Shown: positions 35,611-46,631, counted from the first letter of the stretch. The stretch: 64,000 nt of DNA from Pelomonas candidula (GCF_043555985.1 NZ_JBIGIC010000003.1:501513-565512); one strand, 5' to 3'. Translations and numbers: made by a program. The notes: generated by a model from the sequence alone, not told the origin.

Positions 35611-36570
35611 ATGAACCGCACGCGCCGCCTGATGACCCTGCTGCCCCTCGCCGGCCTGCTGCCGGCCCTCGCCTCCGCCGCCCTCGCACCCGCCGTGCTG
35701 CCGCTCTGGCCCGAGGGCGTGCCCGCCGCCCGGCGCCCCGACGCACCGGCCGCACGCGGCGACCTCGGCCCCGAGCGGGTGGAGCCCGATGGCCGCATTG
35801 CCAACGTGTCGCAGCCGACGCTGACCGTCGTGCCGCCCGCCGTCGACCGCCCCAACGGCACGGCCGTCATCGTCTGCCCGGGTGGCGGCTACAGCTACCT
35901 GTCCAACGCGCGGGAAGGCCAGCAGTACGCCGCCTGGCTGAGCACGCTGGGCATCACCACCTTCATCCTGAAGAGCCGGCTGCAGGAATGGGGCCACCCC
36001 GCGCCGCTGCAGGACGTGCTGCGCGCCATCCGCCTCGTGCGCTCGCGCGCCGCCGAGTTCGGCGTGAAGCCTGACCGCATCGGCGTCCTCGGCAGCTCCG
36101 CCGGCGGCCACCTCGCGGCCAGTGCCAGCACGCTGTGGGACCACCCCGACGGCCGCACCGGCGCCGCGCTGGACGCGGTGAGCGCGCGGCCCGACTTCGC
36201 CGTCCTCGTCTACCCCGTCATCACGATGACCGACCCCGCCGCCCACGCCGGCTCGCGCAAGGCACTGCTGGGCACCTCGCCCGGCCCGGCGCTGCTGGCG
36301 CAGATGTCCGTGGAGCAGCAGGTCACCGCCGCCACGCCGCCCACGCTGCTGCTGCACACCCAGGGCGACAAGACGGTGCCGGTGCAGAACAGCCTGATGT
36401 ACTTCGACGCCCTCACGCGCGCCGGCGTGCCGGCCGAGCTCTACGTGTTCGAGCAGGGCGGCCACGGCATCGGCATGCGCGACGGCCTGGGCAACGCCTC
36501 CGCCTGGCCGCACCGTGCCGAAGACTGGCTGCGCCAGCGCGGCCTGCTGACCCCGGCCGCCGCGCGATGA
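35611..36570 (+). CDS. secreted alpha/beta hydrolase (acetyl-xylan-esterase-like)
   Basis: A 319-residue enzyme with a signal peptide ending LASAA. It has the oxyanion block VIVCPGGGYSYLS, nucleophile elbow GVLGSSAGGHLA (Ser about residue 155), acid in HTQGDKTVPV and His in FEQGGHGIGM. This is the BD-FAE/axe-type fold that deacetylates plant polysaccharides. It is coupled by ATGA to a GH43 gene, which supports a role in hemicellulose or pectin breakdown. Confidence 0.85.
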   Translation: MNRTRRLMTLLPLAGLLPALASAALAPAVLPLWPEGVPAARRPDAPAARGDLGPERVEPDGRIANVSQPTLTVVPPAVDRPNGTAVIVCPGGGYSYLSNAREGQQYAAWLSTLGITTFILKSRLQEWGHPAPLQDVLRAIRLVRSRAAEFGVKPDRIGVLGSSAGGHLAASASTLWDHPDGRTGAALDAVSARPDFAVLVYPVITMTDPAAHAGSRKALLGTSPGPALLAQMSVEQQVTAATPPTLLLHTQGDKTVPVQNSLMYFDALTRAGVPAELYVFEQGGHGIGMRDGLGNASAWPHRAEDWLRQRGLLTPAAAR

Positions 36571-37595
36571 AGCGCCGCGAGCTGCTCGCCAGCGCCACCC
36601 TCGCCGGTGCGCTGCCCGCCTGGGCACAGCCCGCGGGCACGATGACGCTGCCCGAGATGGACCTGCACGACCCGTTCATCGTGACCGACACGGCCAGCAA
36701 GACCTACTGGCTGTTCACGAAGAACCACCCGTCGTTCAGCGGAGAGAAGGCCATCGGCGTGATGGCCTACCGCAGCGGTGACCTGAAGCACTGGAGCAAG
36801 CCCGAGCTGGTGTTCCAGCTGCCCGCCGGCTTCTGGGCCAATGACGGCTGCTGGGCGCCCGAGATGCACCGCTGGCGCGGCCGGTGGTACCTGTTCGTCA
36901 CCGTGCACAACGAGAGCCTGCCGCTGGCCGAGCCCAGCCCGGTGCCCGGCCAGCGCACCTACCGCCGCAGCACCGTGCTGGCCGTGGCCGACCAGCTGGA
37001 CGGCCCGTTCAAGCTGGTCCGCCACGGCGAACCGGTCGTGGACAAGGCGCTGATGACGCTGGACGGCACGCTCTACGTCGACCCGGCCGGCAAGCCATGG
37101 ATGGTCTATTCGCAGGAATGGCTGCAACTCCGCGTCGGCGCCTTCGCCGCCGTGCAGCTGGACGACGAGCTGCGCGCCGTCGGCCCGCCCCGCCTGCTGT
37201 TCCGCGGCGACGCCTCACCCGCCGCCAAGCCGCAGCAAGGCCAGGGCGTCATCGTCACCGACGGCCCGCAGCTCTACCGCACGGCCGACGGCAGCCTGCA
37301 CATGCTGTGGTCCAGCTGGGGCGACGACGGCTACTTCCAGACCATCTCGCACTCGCCCTCCGGCAACCTGTTCGGCCCGTGGGAGCACGGCCCCGTGTGG
37401 CTCGCCAAGGGTTCAGGCCACGGCATGCTGTTCCGCACGCTGGACGCCCGCTGGATGCTGGTGGTACATCGGCCGTTCAAGAATGCGCGGGGGAAGTTGT
37501 ATGAGGTGAGGGAGCAGGCCGACGGGTTTGAGCTGGTACGCCAGCGAGTCGATCTCGATCTGGATGCAGCGCCCCTCCTCCGAGGGACGAGCTGA
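36567..37595 (+). CDS. glycoside hydrolase family 43 protein
   Basis: A 342-residue five-bladed propeller enzyme with an N-terminal KRRELLASATLAGALPAWAQ export signal that has Tat-like twin Arg. The catalytic base Asp is in LHDPFIV (residue 35), and a second Asp is in LDGTLYVDPAGKPW. In the third GH43 position, usually Glu-Gly-Pro, the sequence is TDGPQLYRT; Asp there is common in one GH43 subgroup. Likely arabinosidase or xylosidase activity; the exact sugar is open. It is ATGA-coupled to the upstream esterase. Confidence 0.85.
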   Translation: MKRRELLASATLAGALPAWAQPAGTMTLPEMDLHDPFIVTDTASKTYWLFTKNHPSFSGEKAIGVMAYRSGDLKHWSKPELVFQLPAGFWANDGCWAPEMHRWRGRWYLFVTVHNESLPLAEPSPVPGQRTYRRSTVLAVADQLDGPFKLVRHGEPVVDKALMTLDGTLYVDPAGKPWMVYSQEWLQLRVGAFAAVQLDDELRAVGPPRLLFRGDASPAAKPQQGQGVIVTDGPQLYRTADGSLHMLWSSWGDDGYFQTISHSPSGNLFGPWEHGPVWLAKGSGHGMLFRTLDARWMLVVHRPFKNARGKLYEVREQADGFELVRQRVDLDLDAAPLLRGTS

Positions 37596-37603
37596 GCAAG
37601 ATA

Positions 37604-37735
37604 AACAGCTCGGGCAGAGGAGTTCAACGAGGCCCAGCGCGCCAAGTCGTCAGGGGCCGACGCTGACCACCCGGTAATCTGGTGGCATTCATATGAGAAG
37701 GGCTGGCTGCCCACTAGCAACGTCGGCAATCATTC
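37604..37735 (+). pseudogene. decayed fragment of a thuA-like gene
   Basis: Two blocks match the intact thuA gene at 34748. The first (37604-37640, AACAGCTCGGGC... GAGGAGTTCAACGAGGC) encodes NSSGEEFNEAQR but has one extra base. The second (about 37652-37735) encodes DHPVxWWHxYEKG and a decayed GHN. The 300-odd bases between these blocks in the intact gene are missing. It lies directly after GH43 and before the low-GC ATPase islet. Confidence 0.75.
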
Positions 37736-38405
37736 AACTCAGCACTCGAAGCCCCCGTAGCGCCAGGCGCAACTCTTCTTCAAGTGTCTGAAAGCTAGGC
37801 ATTCGACGAAGTTTTTCTAACGAGACTGATTCACCGAGGGCGCTCAGCATCGGAGATACCCCGCGTCGCAAGCGTTTGGCCGATGGGCCTGTCAGGCGAA
37901 ATGATTCGAGAAGCACGGCCTTCGGATCTGCCACCCCCTCAACAGCTCGCGGACTCAGAGGAAGCCTGAGGTCTCGGTCGTTCAACGTAGTTCCGAAGAC
38001 CTTGCGTAAGGCCTCTCCGTCACAGATCGCCCACGCTTCTGTCTCCCGAACGGGTATCACTCCCACTCCACAACCATCTGCACCAAATTCTCGTGACAAA
38101 GCATCCAACGCGGGCCGCGCAAGACGCTCTCGCGCCGCATCCGCGTCCCCCGCACCATCGGTGTGAACAAACAGCACTTGCCATGCACCATGATGCCGAC
38201 GCGCCGCGCCAATAATGCGAGCTTCTCGCGATTGACCATGAGCATCTTCTGGATGATCCAGTGCAACAACTTCGCCAATATCCACTGGCTGGGTAGCGCT
38301 GGCCAAACAGAGGTCGTCACACAGACGAAGTAGAAGAGGCCTTAGAAAGTGATAGTCCGTCGGCCCTTCTGCATAGAGGGCCAAGCCGAGATAAAACAAG
38401 TTCAA
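37734..38405 (-). CDS. DUF4276 TOPRIM-like protein, partner of AAA ATPase
   Basis: A 223-residue protein with a TOPRIM-like pattern. The Glu is in LYAEGPTDYHFLRPL (about residue 13), and an acidic DxD-type cluster is in LFVHTDGAGDAD (about 87-95). Conserved PVRETEAW and DPKAVL follow, as in DUF4276. It is a predicted nuclease-like subunit. It starts with TTG and overlaps the ATPase stop (TTGA), so the two are made together. GC is lower than in the flanks. Function in defence is inferred from similar ATPase/TOPRIM pairs, not shown. Confidence 0.75.
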   Translation of the reverse strand: MNLFYLGLALYAEGPTDYHFLRPLLLRLCDDLCLASATQPVDIGEVVALDHPEDAHGQSREARIIGAARRHHGAWQVLFVHTDGAGDADAARERLARPALDALSREFGADGCGVGVIPVRETEAWAICDGEALRKVFGTTLNDRDLRLPLSPRAVEGVADPKAVLLESFRLTGPSAKRLRRGVSPMLSALGESVSLEKLRRMPSFQTLEEELRLALRGLRVLS

Positions 38406-39811
38406 CCCTCCTCGGTGACGGTTTCGAGAACCCTGACCACTTCAAGGTCCGAAACGTGTCCCTGCGGCGGAAACTCTTCAGCAAATAGCTTGCCCTGAAA
38501 CTGGGCCTTGACCGGCCGCAGTCGAGTACGCCGGCGGGAATGGGTAGCCCCCTTTTCGACAATAGACGATGTATCTGCAAACAGGACCAAGCCGTCTATC
38601 ACCTGATGGCTCTTATCAACCAGTGCAGATAAGACCACGGGCGAATGGCTATTCAATAGCAGTTGACACAGCGGGGCGGTTGCTGGTTGCTCATGGCCCA
38701 CCAATTCCACGTCTTCCTTTGGAGTGGTGACCATGTCCTTCAGGCGTTGAACTAAAGGACGAATGCGCCCTGGATGCACGCCGTTCTCTGGTTCCTCGAA
38801 GCAAACCAGCCCGCGATGCCGCGGGTCGTGCAACAACGTCAACAGCGCCAGCACTCGCAGCGTACCGTCAGAAATCACCCGCGACGTGAATGGCAGGCCA
38901 TCACGCATCGTCAACTCAATTCGATACTCCCGGCTCGCCTCATGAAGCGACGCATCTAGACGAGTCACGCCTGGGATCAAGTCGTTCAGTTCCGCCGCTA
39001 TGTCGCTAAGCACACCTTGTGGCCGTTGAGGCGTGGCCGTTTCGGCCTTGAGTTGGGCAAGAACCGCGGCTAGGTTAGCTCCGTCAGCATCAAGCGTGTC
39101 AGACGCAGTTGCCGGCACAGGTCTACGCAATAGCGCAGGATCAAGCTGAAGCAAGCGCCAGTGCTTCATTTCCTCACGAAGTGCGAACAAGTGAGGAAAT
39201 TCGGCATTCGTCACGCTGTACAGAACCGATGCTTCAGCGGCACTAGCGGGCCGAACGCGACCAGCTTTTCCATCTTGATGAATACTGAACGAGCGTCCCT
39301 CAGCCAAGTCTTCGGTGGTGAGCCATGGATTCTTGCGGGCATACCGCAAATGAACCCCTTTAAAACTCTTGGACGGCTCCAGCCTGTCCGCCCATCGATC
39401 ATCCTTTTTCATGATCGGAGTCGCAGCCTCGTGAGCCACTTGGATGCGCTCCATGCCGCGCACTTCCCGACGCTCCAACGTCACCTCGTAACGCATGCGG
39501 GTATGCGACAAGGTGACTTCACTCCCCCAAGGATCTCGAACCATCGGGTCGACCAGCACTTCAGCAGCCAGCCGAATTTGCTTTACGCGCTCTCCTTTAC
39601 TAGTTTGACGAAACAACTCTAGCGGCTCACCACGCATGCCTTTAAAGGCCTCGGCCACATCCTGCGTGGCAAGTCGAGACAGAAGCTGAATAGCGTCGAA
39701 AAAATTGCTTTTGCCTGCTGCGTTATTGCCGAGCACTACCGTGAAAGGTAAGAGGTCGATCGTCAGGTTTTCAAAGGACTTGAATCCATCAATTTCGAGA
39801 CGGGTCAGCAT
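38402..39811 (-). CDS. AAA ATPase of OLD/RecF-like type (AAA_21)
   Basis: A 469-residue ABC-type ATPase opening LTRLEIDGFKSFENLTIDL. Walker A is GNNAAGKS (28-35). The signature region is near ISDGTLRVLALLTLLHDP, Walker B is LVCFEEPENGVHP (about residue 340), and the H-loop is NSHSPVVLS. Such ATPases pair with TOPRIM nucleases in OLD, Gabija and PARIS anti-phage systems. Here the TOPRIM partner is a separate coupled gene. It is low GC and unlike the neighbouring core genes, which suggests transfer. Confidence 0.85.
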   Translation of the reverse strand: MLTRLEIDGFKSFENLTIDLLPFTVVLGNNAAGKSNFFDAIQLLSRLATQDVAEAFKGMRGEPLELFRQTSKGERVKQIRLAAEVLVDPMVRDPWGSEVTLSHTRMRYEVTLERREVRGMERIQVAHEAATPIMKKDDRWADRLEPSKSFKGVHLRYARKNPWLTTEDLAEGRSFSIHQDGKAGRVRPASAAEASVLYSVTNAEFPHLFALREEMKHWRLLQLDPALLRRPVPATASDTLDADGANLAAVLAQLKAETATPQRPQGVLSDIAAELNDLIPGVTRLDASLHEASREYRIELTMRDGLPFTSRVISDGTLRVLALLTLLHDPRHRGLVCFEEPENGVHPGRIRPLVQRLKDMVTTPKEDVELVGHEQPATAPLCQLLLNSHSPVVLSALVDKSHQVIDGLVLFADTSSIVEKGATHSRRRTRLRPVKAQFQGKLFAEEFPPQGHVSDLEVVRVLETVTEEG

Positions 39812-39879
39812 GTTTTGTTCCTGCTCCTTCTGCTAGCGAGCAGCCGCTTCACTAGAGACTGCATTGTGTGCTCACCATG

Positions 39880-39912
39880 AAAAAAGCGAGCTGATCGCCG
39901 ACCAACTCGCTT
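39880..39912 (-). terminator. terminator of gyrB
   Basis: Read on the minus strand: AAGCGAG, a 15-base loop, CTCGCTT, then a run of T. The stem is a perfect 7 bp. It lies 33 bases past the gyrB stop. Confidence 0.8.
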
Positions 39913-39944
39913 CGAATAGAACAGCAATAGATCGAACGAAAAAA

Positions 39945-42458
<2,514 letters not shown>

Positions 42459-42539
42459 CGGGGACTTTCAGGAACTTCTTGAAACGGCAAGGCGGGCCGC
42501 GTGGGCCCGCCTGCTAGGCATGCGGTAGTCTGGGTGGCG

Positions 42540-43652
42540 TCAGATCCGCATCGGCATGACGACGTACTTGAAGCCGGTGGTGTCGGGGATGGTCAGCAGC
42601 GCGCTCGACGCGCTGTCGTTGAGGTCGATGCAGACCATGTCCTGGCTCATGTTGGACAGCGCGTCCATCAGATAGGTCACGTTGAAGCCGGTCTCGATCT
42701 TGTCGCCGCCGTAGTCGATCTCGATCTCTTCCTTGGCCTCTTCCTGCTCGGCGTTGCTGGACGCGATGCTCAGCAGGCCCGGCTCGAAGGTCAGGCGCAC
42801 GGCCTTGAACTTCTCGCTGGTCAGGATGGCGGCGCGCTGCAGGCTGCTCAGCAGCGGCGCGCGGCCCAGCGTCAGGCGGAACTTGTGGTTCTTGGGGATG
42901 ACGCGGTTGTAGTCAGGGAACTTGCCCTCGACCAGCTTGGTCACGAACTCCATGCCGCTGAAGCTGAACTTGGCCTGGTTGCCGGCGAAGCGCATCTCGA
43001 TGGCGTCGTCATCCTTGCCGTCCTTCAGCAGGCGCTGCAGTTCCAGCACGGTCTTGCGCGGCAGGATGACTTCCTGCTTGGGGATGTCGACCTCCAGCTC
43101 GGCCTGGGCGAGCGCGAGGCGGTGGCCGTCCGTCGCGACGAGCGTCAGGTTCTTGCCTTCGGCGACAAACAGGATGCCGTTCAGGTAGTAGCGGATGTCG
43201 TGCACCGCCATCGCGAAGTGCACCTGGTTGATCAGGCCCTTGAGCGCCTTCTGCGGCACGCTGAAGGCGGGGCCGAAGTCGGCAGCTTCCTGCACGAGCG
43301 GGAAGTCGTCGGCCGGCAGCGTCTGCAGCGTGAAGCGGCTCTTGCCGCCCTGCAGCGTCATCTTGTTCTGGTTGCTCGTCAGGCTGACGGTCTGGTCGGC
43401 CGGCAGGGCGCGCAGGATGTCGATCAGCTTGCGCGCGCCGACGGTGGTGTTGAGGTTGCCGGCGTCGCCGTCGAACTGCACCGTGGTGCGCACCTGGATC
43501 TCGAGGTCGCTGGTCGTGAGCTCCACCTGGTTGCCGGTCTTGCGGATCAGCACGTTGGCCAGGATGGGCAGCGTGTGGCGCCGCTCGACGATGCCGGACA
43601 CCGCTTGCAGCGCGCCGAGCACCTGGTCCTGGGGAGCTTTCAAAACGATCAT
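42540..43652 (-). CDS. dnaN: DNA polymerase III sliding clamp (beta subunit)
   Basis: A 370-residue clamp of three repeated domains, standard length. It opens MIVLKAPQDQVLGALQAVSGIVERRHTLPILANVLI and ends with the family tail YVVMPMRI. The clamp encircles DNA and tethers polymerase III. It lies between dnaA and gyrB, the conserved order. Confidence 0.98.
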   Translation of the reverse strand: MIVLKAPQDQVLGALQAVSGIVERRHTLPILANVLIRKTGNQVELTTSDLEIQVRTTVQFDGDAGNLNTTVGARKLIDILRALPADQTVSLTSNQNKMTLQGGKSRFTLQTLPADDFPLVQEAADFGPAFSVPQKALKGLINQVHFAMAVHDIRYYLNGILFVAEGKNLTLVATDGHRLALAQAELEVDIPKQEVILPRKTVLELQRLLKDGKDDDAIEMRFAGNQAKFSFSGMEFVTKLVEGKFPDYNRVIPKNHKFRLTLGRAPLLSSLQRAAILTSEKFKAVRLTFEPGLLSIASSNAEQEEAKEEIEIDYGGDKIETGFNVTYLMDALSNMSQDMVCIDLNDSASSALLTIPDTTGFKYVVMPMRI

Positions 43653-43696
43653 GAGGGCCTCTTGGGGGGAATTTCAGTCGGGATCACACCCGAAAA

Positions 43697-43710
43697 ACGC
43701 GCGCGCGCGT
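43697..43710. repeat. alternating CG palindrome in the dnaN leader
   Basis: ACGCGCGCGCGCGT is a perfect 14-base palindrome of alternating purine and pyrimidine, 45 bases upstream of the dnaN start in the dnaA-dnaN gap. Such tracts can form Z-DNA; a role is not shown. Confidence 0.5.
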
Positions 43711-43879
43711 GAAGCTGCGATTGTCGCCCGGAAAGGGTGCAACCCCGATCCACGGGGGCGGGGTTGAAGCTACGGGACAACCCTGAAGCCCCTCGTCCAG
43801 TGAGTACCTTGGCCGGGACCGCGCAGTGGCCAGTGGCCACAGCGCTTCGGCAGGCACAGCGCTCGGCCCAAACTCCGAG

Positions 43880-45406
43880 TCATCCCTTCAGCGTCTGTTC
43901 GAGGACGTGCAGCTGCTGGTTCAGCTCGGTGTTCTTCTGGCGCTCGCCGCCGATCTTGCGCACCGCGTGCAGCACGGTCGTGTGGTCGCGGCCGCCGAAG
44001 AGTTCGCCGATCTCGGGCAGGCTCTTCTGCGTCAGCTCCTTGGCCAGGTACATCGCGATCTGGCGCGGCCGGGCGATGCTGGCCGGGCGCTTCTTGGAGT
44101 ACATGTCGGCGACCTTGATCTTGTAGAAGTCGGCCACCGTCTTCTGGATGTTCTCCACACCGATCTGGCGGTTCTGGATGGACAGCAGGTCCTTCAGCGC
44201 CTCGCGGGCCAGCGTGATGCTGATTTCCTTGTGCGAGAACTTGGCGTAGGCCAGCACCTTGCGCAGCGCGCCTTCCAGCTCGCGCACGTTGGCGCGCACG
44301 TTCTTGGCGATGAAGAAGGCCACGTCCTCGGGCATCGGCGTGCCTTCGGCGTCGGCCTTCTTGATCAGGATGGCGACGCGCATCTCCAGCTCGGGCGGCT
44401 CGATGGCCACCGTCAGGCCGGCATCGAAGCGGCTGGTCAGGCGCTCGTCGATGTCCACCAGGCCCTTCGGATACGTGTCCGAGGTCATGATGATGTGCGC
44501 CTTCTTGGCCAGCAGCGCCTCGAAGGCGTTGAAGAACTCTTCCTGCGTGCGGTCCTTGCCGGCGAAGAACTGCACGTCGTCGATGAGCAGCAGGTCCAGC
44601 GAGTGGTACTTGGCCTTGAGCTCGTCGAAGGTCTTGCGCTGGTAGTTCTTGACCACGTCGGAGATGAACTGCTCGGCGTGCAGGTACAGCACGCGGGCGT
44701 CGGGACGGTCCTTCAGCAGCGCGTTGCCGACGGCGTGGATCAGGTGGGTCTTGCCCAGGCCCACGCCGCCGTAGATGAACAGCGGGTTGTAGGTGATGCC
44801 GGGCGCGCCGGCGACGTGCAGCGCCGCCGTGCGGGCCATCTGGTTGGCGCGGCCGGGCACCAGCGTGTCGAACGTCAACTGCGGATTGATGCGGTGCTTG
44901 GCTGACGCAGGCGCCTGCGAAGGCAGCACGATGGTCGACGCGTTGACGACCGGCCGCAGCGCCGCGCCGGGCTCGGCAGGCAGGGCCGACGAGAGCGGCT
45001 GCGGCGCCGGCGCGGCGCTCGCGAGCGTGGACGGCGGCACGGCGATGGGCGCGCTGGCGGGGTCGCGCACGGCCAGGGCCAGCTCCAGCCGCGTCGGGCG
45101 GCCGGCCAGCTCGGTCAGGATGGCTTCGATGCGGGCGGCGTACTGGCGACGAATCCAGTCGCGCTTGAAATGGTTGGGGACCTTCAGCGTGGCGACCAGC
45201 GCGCTCGCGGCGTCGCCGCCTTCGCCGGCCACCGTGGCGGGCGGCAGCGGGCGTATCCAGGTGTTGAACTGCTGCTCGGGCAGCTCGGCGGCCAGGCGCT
45301 CACAGCCACGTCGCCACAGCTCCGCCGCCCAATCCGCCGATTCCATACCCACCGCGCTCGTTGCCAAAGCTTGCACCCCGTCCACCCTATGTTCTTCTTG
45401 GCTCAT
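43880..45406 (-). CDS. dnaA: chromosomal replication initiator protein
   Basis: A 508-residue DnaA. Domain I includes LPEQQFNTWIRPL, and a long Ala/Pro/Ser domain II follows. The AAA+ domain III has Walker A GGVGLGKTHL (about 210-217) and Walker B LLLIDDVQFF. The domain IV DNA-binding signature is GRDHTTVLHAVRKI. It opens oriC and recruits helicase. An in-frame ATG at 45346 (MESADWAAELW) is a possible start. A DnaA-box-like TTTTCCACA touches the annotated start, which would allow autoregulation. Confidence 0.98.
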   Translation of the reverse strand: MSQEEHRVDGVQALATSAVGMESADWAAELWRRGCERLAAELPEQQFNTWIRPLPPATVAGEGGDAASALVATLKVPNHFKRDWIRRQYAARIEAILTELAGRPTRLELALAVRDPASAPIAVPPSTLASAAPAPQPLSSALPAEPGAALRPVVNASTIVLPSQAPASAKHRINPQLTFDTLVPGRANQMARTAALHVAGAPGITYNPLFIYGGVGLGKTHLIHAVGNALLKDRPDARVLYLHAEQFISDVVKNYQRKTFDELKAKYHSLDLLLIDDVQFFAGKDRTQEEFFNAFEALLAKKAHIIMTSDTYPKGLVDIDERLTSRFDAGLTVAIEPPELEMRVAILIKKADAEGTPMPEDVAFFIAKNVRANVRELEGALRKVLAYAKFSHKEISITLAREALKDLLSIQNRQIGVENIQKTVADFYKIKVADMYSKKRPASIARPRQIAMYLAKELTQKSLPEIGELFGGRDHTTVLHAVRKIGGERQKNTELNQQLHVLEQTLKG

Positions 45407-45657
45407 TGTGGAAAACTTCTTTTCGAGCGGCTGGATTGTACGGACCCAAGACCACCGGAGGGCGGGTTATCCACAGAATTTCGAAGGGGGTCAATCCCTG
45501 GCAAACCCGGCTTGAGAGTGGCGACTTATTGACCGGCACCGCGGCTTCTGCTGTAATCGCGGGTTTTCGCGTACTGGCGAGTCTTCGTCGTGCGCATCTT
45601 CCCGCCGGGCGCCAACCGCTGTGCCCAGCCTGAACAAACCCTCAAGAGAGGTATCTC
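45407..45657. other. probable replication origin (oriC) region
   Basis: The 251-base gap between divergent dnaA and rpmH, the usual oriC site. It holds one perfect DnaA box, TTATCCACA (45467-45475), and a close match, TTTTCCACA, on the minus strand (45407-45415). No long AT-rich stretch is evident. Further box-like sites occur in rnpA (TTATCAACA, 45991-45999), so the functional origin may extend right. Confidence 0.6.
45529..45557 (+). promoter_or_regulatory. rpmH promoter
   Basis: TTGACC, a 17-base spacer, then TGTAAT: a good sigma-70 match, about 100 bases upstream of rpmH. Confidence 0.65.
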
Positions 45658-45792
45658 ATGAAGCGTACTTACCAAGCCTCCAAGACCCGCCGCGCCCGTA
45701 CCCACGGCTTCCTTGTGCGCATGAAGACGCGTGGCGGCCGTGCCGTCATCGCCGCTCGCCGCGCCAAGGGCCGCAAGCGCCTGGCCGTCTAA
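45658..45792 (+). CDS. rpmH: 50S ribosomal protein L34
   Basis: A 44-residue, strongly basic L34: MKRTYQASKTRRARTHGF, then RMKTRGGRAVIAARRAKGRK. Standard length, with AGAGAGG upstream. First gene of the rightward rpmH-rnpA-yidD-yidC operon. Confidence 0.98.
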   Translation: MKRTYQASKTRRARTHGFLVRMKTRGGRAVIAARRAKGRKRLAV

Positions 45793-45837
45793 GCCGCGCG
45801 ACGGCGCCGGAGTGCGTCGTCAGCCCCCGGGCACCCG

Positions 45838-46329
45838 ATGATCGGCAAGCTGCAACGCCCGGTGGACTTTGAGCGTGTGCTCGGCCGTCAGAGCCGGGCA
45901 CGCAGCGCGCATTTCGCGCTGCATCACCTCGCGGCTGAACCGGCGCCCAGCGCCTGGCATGCCGCGAAGTTGCACACAGCCCAAGCCGAGTTATCAACAG
46001 GCGACCCACAGCCTGCCCACAGCACTGTGGAACATGCCCCGCCTCGCGCGCCTTCAGCTCCGGTTGAAGGCTGCTGGGTGGGCATCGTCGTGCCCAAACG
46101 GCATGCGAAGCGCTCGGTGACGCGCCAGCTCTTGAAGCGCCAGATTCGCGCCGCATTTGCCGAGCGCCCCGGCATGCCGCCGGGTTTGTGGGTCGTCCGC
46201 TTGCGTTCTCCCTTCGACCGCCAGAAGTTCCCCAGCGCCGCGTCCGACGCCTTGCGCGCCGCCGCGCGTGCCGAGCTGGCTAAGCTGCTGGACAAGGCGA
46301 TGAAGCCGAAGCCGGAAGCCGCCGGATGA
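45838..46329 (+). CDS. rnpA: ribonuclease P protein component
   Basis: A 163-residue RnpA, the protein helper of the RNase P ribozyme that trims tRNA 5' ends. It has the core FERVLGRQSRARSAHFALH near the N-terminus and the RNR-region equivalent KRHAKRSVTRQLLKRQIRAAF. It is longer than the usual 115-120 residues because of a Pro/Ala/Thr-rich insert (about residues 33-75). Similar inserts occur in relatives, from memory. It is ATGA-coupled to yidD. Confidence 0.92.
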   Translation: MIGKLQRPVDFERVLGRQSRARSAHFALHHLAAEPAPSAWHAAKLHTAQAELSTGDPQPAHSTVEHAPPRAPSAPVEGCWVGIVVPKRHAKRSVTRQLLKRQIRAAFAERPGMPPGLWVVRLRSPFDRQKFPSAASDALRAAARAELAKLLDKAMKPKPEAAG

Positions 46330-46631
46330 AGCCCAGCTGGCCTGCCCGCGTGCTGATGGCCGCCGTGCGCGGCTATCGCCTGCTGCTCAGCCCCTGGCTG
46401 GGCAACGCCTGCCGGTTCGAGCCGACCTGCTCACGCTACTCGCTGGGCGCGCTCGAGAAGCACGGCGCCCTCGCTGGCAGCTACCTGACCGTGCACCGCA
46501 TCCTGCGCTGCGCGCCGTGGTGCGACGGCGGGCACGACCCCGTGCCTGACAATGCGCCGCGCCTGTTTTCCCGTCTGATCTCCCCGGCGCCCCGCGCGCC
46601 GTCCTCTCCTGTCGAGTCCCTTCATGACTGA
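46326..46631 (+). CDS. yidD: membrane protein insertion efficiency factor YidD
   Basis: A 101-residue YidD with the family core YRLLLSPWLGNACRFEPTCSRYSLGALEKHG and the CAPWCDGGHDPVP segment. An N-terminal amphipathic helix would sit at the inner membrane. It helps YidC/Sec insertion. It overlaps rnpA by 4 bases and yidC by 8. Confidence 0.96.
   Translation: MKPSWPARVLMAAVRGYRLLLSPWLGNACRFEPTCSRYSLGALEKHGALAGSYLTVHRILRCAPWCDGGHDPVPDNAPRLFSRLISPAPRAPSSPVESLHD

Noticed and set aside
42459..42539. Absence of recF between dnaN and gyrB
   Set aside because: Adjacent dnaN-gyrB without recF is, to my knowledge, common in Burkholderiales, so it is not novel here.
43740..43766. CAACCCC/GGGGTTG hairpin after dnaA
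   Set aside because: A 7-bp stem is present but no T run follows on either strand, so it is not called a terminator.
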